Position numbers and translations under genes: made by a program
DNA from: Bacteroidota bacterium
GTDB lineage: Bacteria; Bacteroidota; Bacteroidia; Chitinophagales; UBA2359
Assembly: GCA_020627525.1 (NCBI GenBank)
Contig: JAHDGP010000100.1
Location: 1 to 7,930, forward strand
Direction of reading: 5' to 3'
Length of the DNA stretch: 7,930 nucleotides
Notes under the pieces: generated by a model
Databases searched by the model: none
What the model was told of the DNA's origin: nothing
What the model saw: only the letters and a program-made list of their open reading frames with translations
Shown: positions 6,514-7,930 of the stretch, in pieces
Numbering within the stretch: the stretch's first letter is position 1
Layout: each line of letters opens with the position of its first letter

Positions 6514-7789
6514 GTATAGCTTTTTTATTGGCCTATTGCATTTAGTACTAATTGTACTGATCTATTTTCTTTTAAAAGATAGAATATGGTGGTTTATCGC
6601 AACGGAATTTCTAATTATTCTAAGTCTTTATTTTAGCTACTTACTTTACAAATCATTTATCAACCCAATTGAATTAATGCAGTCTGGTACTGACGCTATT
6701 AAAGATGCTGACTTTAGTATAAAATATGTAAAAACTGGTTCAAAAGAAATTGACAAGTTAGTGGATGTGTACAATGAAATGATTGATCGCTTGCGAAAAG
6801 AAAGAACAATGATGTCTGAACAAAGTTTCTTCATTCAAAAACTTATTGAAGTCACACCGATTGGCATCATCATTTTGGATTTTGATGGTCTTGTAGCCAA
6901 TATCAATCCTGCTGCTAAAAAAATGCTCAACTTACCCGATGCCGTTCTTGGAAAAGACTTATCACAAAATTCTTCAAATCTGATTCAATCTATACTCCGT
7001 CTATCTACTGGACAATCAAAAATGATTTCCGTTAACGGTATAGATAAATACAAGTGTCAAACAAACGAACTCATCCATCAGGGTTTTAAACGAAAGTTCA
7101 TTCTTATTGACAACCTTTCTATTGAATTGCTACAGTCTGAAAAAGAAGCCTATGGAAAAATTATAAGAATGATGGCACATGAAGTCAACAACAGTATGGG
7201 AGCCATCAACTCAATTCTTGATTCTGTTATTGAGTTTGGTTTTCAAAAACAAGAGGATGAAGAATTGAAAAAATTTCTTGAAATTGCAAAAACAAGAAAT
7301 GTAGGTCTAAGCGCATTTATGGAAAATTACGCTTCGCTACTCAGACTTCCTTCACCAAACAAAAAAAATATCAACCTTGTAAAACTCTTAAAAAAGACGG
7401 GGCAGCTTTTCAATCATAAAGCTCTTGAAAAAAACATCAGAATTAAATTTGAAATGCCTGTTCCTGAAATCATTCTTTTTGCGGATGAAGTATTGTTAGA
7501 ACAAGTCATAACTAATATGATAAAAAACTCAGCAGAATCAATTGGGCAAAGTGGTGAGATCATTATTTCGTGTTCGGTCCACCCTACTCAGTTTACCATT
7601 TCCGACAATGGACCTGGAATTGATTCTGAAACGGCTTCCAAACTTTTCACTCCATTTTTCAGCACCAAAGCAACAGGTCAGGGAGTAGGCTTAATGTTGA
7701 TTAGAGAAATCCTTCACGCCCACAAAGCCAGCTTCTCCCTCAAGACTGATCCTAAAACAAAATTGACACATTTTAAGGTTGTGTTTTGA
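6497..7789 (+). CDS. Membrane sensor histidine kinase (HAMP-PAS-HisKA-HATPase), NtrB/NtrY-like
   Basis: This 430-residue kinase is the expected partner of the preceding regulator. Two hydrophobic helices (about 7-26 and 32-52) are separated by only about five residues (KDRIW), so there is no periplasmic sensor domain. A HAMP-like linker (about 50-103) and a PAS-like segment (about 108-190, with EVTPIGIIILDFDGLVANIN) follow. The phospho-acceptor is H228 in MMAHEVNNSMGA, followed by the ATP-binding domain: N-box N340-M-I-K-N344, G1 DNGPG (370-374), F-box FTPFFSTK (384-391) and G2 GQGVGL (394-399). The H-box lacks the common N-P of H-E-x-x-N-P, as in some NtrY-like kinases. The start ATG lies inside the regulator gene, overlapping it by 17 bases in another frame, which points to translational coupling. 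With so little outside the membrane, it probably senses membrane state, the exporter, or a cytoplasmic cue through PAS. Confidence 0.94.
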   Translation: MSLKFKYSFFIGLLHLVLIVLIYFLLKDRIWWFIATEFLIILSLYFSYLLYKSFINPIELMQSGTDAIKDADFSIKYVKTGSKEIDKLVDVYNEMIDRLRKERTMMSEQSFFIQKLIEVTPIGIIILDFDGLVANINPAAKKMLNLPDAVLGKDLSQNSSNLIQSILRLSTGQSKMISVNGIDKYKCQTNELIHQGFKRKFILIDNLSIELLQSEKEAYGKIIRMMAHEVNNSMGAINSILDSVIEFGFQKQEDEELKKFLEIAKTRNVGLSAFMENYASLLRLPSPNKKNINLVKLLKKTGQLFNHKALEKNIRIKFEMPVPEIILFADEVLLEQVITNMIKNSAESIGQSGEIIISCSVHPTQFTISDNGPGIDSETASKLFTPFFSTKATGQGVGLMLIREILHAHKASFSLKTDPKTKLTHFKVVF

Positions 7790-7790
7790 A

Positions 7791-7812
7791 TCATTTATTT
7801 TAGAGTAAATGA
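7791..7812 (+). terminator. Weak AT-rich hairpin just after the kinase stop
   Basis: TCATTTA (7791-7797) and TAAATGA (7806-7812) are exact complements around an 8-base loop, beginning two bases after the TGA stop. The stem is weak and is not followed by a T-run, so termination is only a guess. A second AT-rich palindrome, TTTGGAA (7829-7835) with TTCCAAA (7838-7844), lies a little further on and could serve the same purpose on either strand. Confidence 0.22.
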
Positions 7813-7853
7813 GGTTCTGAAAATAATATTTGGAAAATTCCAAAAAATTTCGT

Positions 7854-7891
7854 ACTAGGTGCCTTCTTCCTATAGGAAGGTTGCGAGTAGT
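7854..7891. repeat. Imperfect palindrome downstream of the kinase gene
   Basis: The perfect 14-base palindrome CTTCCTATAGGAAG (7866-7879) sits at the centre of a longer imperfect one. Outward pairs include GC with GC and ACTA (7854-7857) with TAGT (7888-7891); about 11 of 17 positions pair between the arms. A further GTACT (7852-7856) can instead pair with AGTAC (7898-7902). The segment is more GC-rich than the neighbouring spacer and has no T-run. It may belong to a dispersed repeat or to the edge of an element or gene that continues past the window end. The remaining bases 7790-7930 show no supported gene. Confidence 0.4.
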
Positions 7892-7930
7892 TTTCCGAGT
7901 ACTTTGAGGCTGATCCAAAAAACAAATTTA

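Noticed and set aside
7691..7918. Minus-strand open frame of 75 codons over the kinase 3' end and the spacer.
   Set aside because: About 100 bases lie antisense to conserved kinase motifs and the rest is palindromic spacer; no family resemblance or leader.

Overview
The window is AT-rich and compactly coded on one strand. It looks like a member of the Bacteroidota: A-rich leaders without Shine-Dalgarno motifs precede the starts, and the proteins resemble a tripartite ABC exporter cluster with an NtrC-type two-component system that is frequent in that phylum. The exact genus cannot be read from the sequence.

Layout, all on the + strand: (1) 1-200, the last 65 codons of a periplasmic adaptor (HlyD/MFP family), cut by the window edge; (2) 202-1692, a TolC-type outer-membrane channel; (3) 1693-1763, a short spacer holding a hairpin-forming repeat word; (4) 1764-2429, an ABC ATPase of the MacB/LolD/FtsE type; (5) 2456-3796 and 3793-4956, two different four-helix FtsX/MacB-type permeases whose genes overlap by an ATGA; (6) 4957-5157, a 201-base spacer almost filled by a 162-base imperfect palindrome; (7) 5158-6513, a sigma-54-dependent response regulator (receiver, AAA+, Fis-type HTH); (8) 6497-7789, a membrane histidine kinase overlapping the regulator by 17 bases; (9) 7790-7930, non-coding sequence with further palindromes.

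How the genes fit together: adaptor, outer-membrane channel, ATPase and a permease pair make a complete MacAB-TolC-like machine. It would move a substrate from the periplasm or the outer face of the inner membrane out of the cell, with ATP hydrolysis driving movements in the permeases. The kinase has almost no periplasmic part, so it probably reads a signal in or at the membrane, possibly the exporter itself or membrane stress, and phosphorylates the NtrC-like regulator. That regulator would then activate a sigma-54 promoter, plausibly upstream of the truncated adaptor gene and outside this window. The substrate cannot be deduced; no precursor peptide gene or biosynthetic gene is visible.

No clearly new system is present. 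The points most worth a second look are the long palindrome separating the exporter genes from the regulatory genes, the dispersed-looking repeat word ahead of the ATPase gene, the palindromic tail after the kinase, and the divergences in the regulator (receiver loop and GTFTGA).
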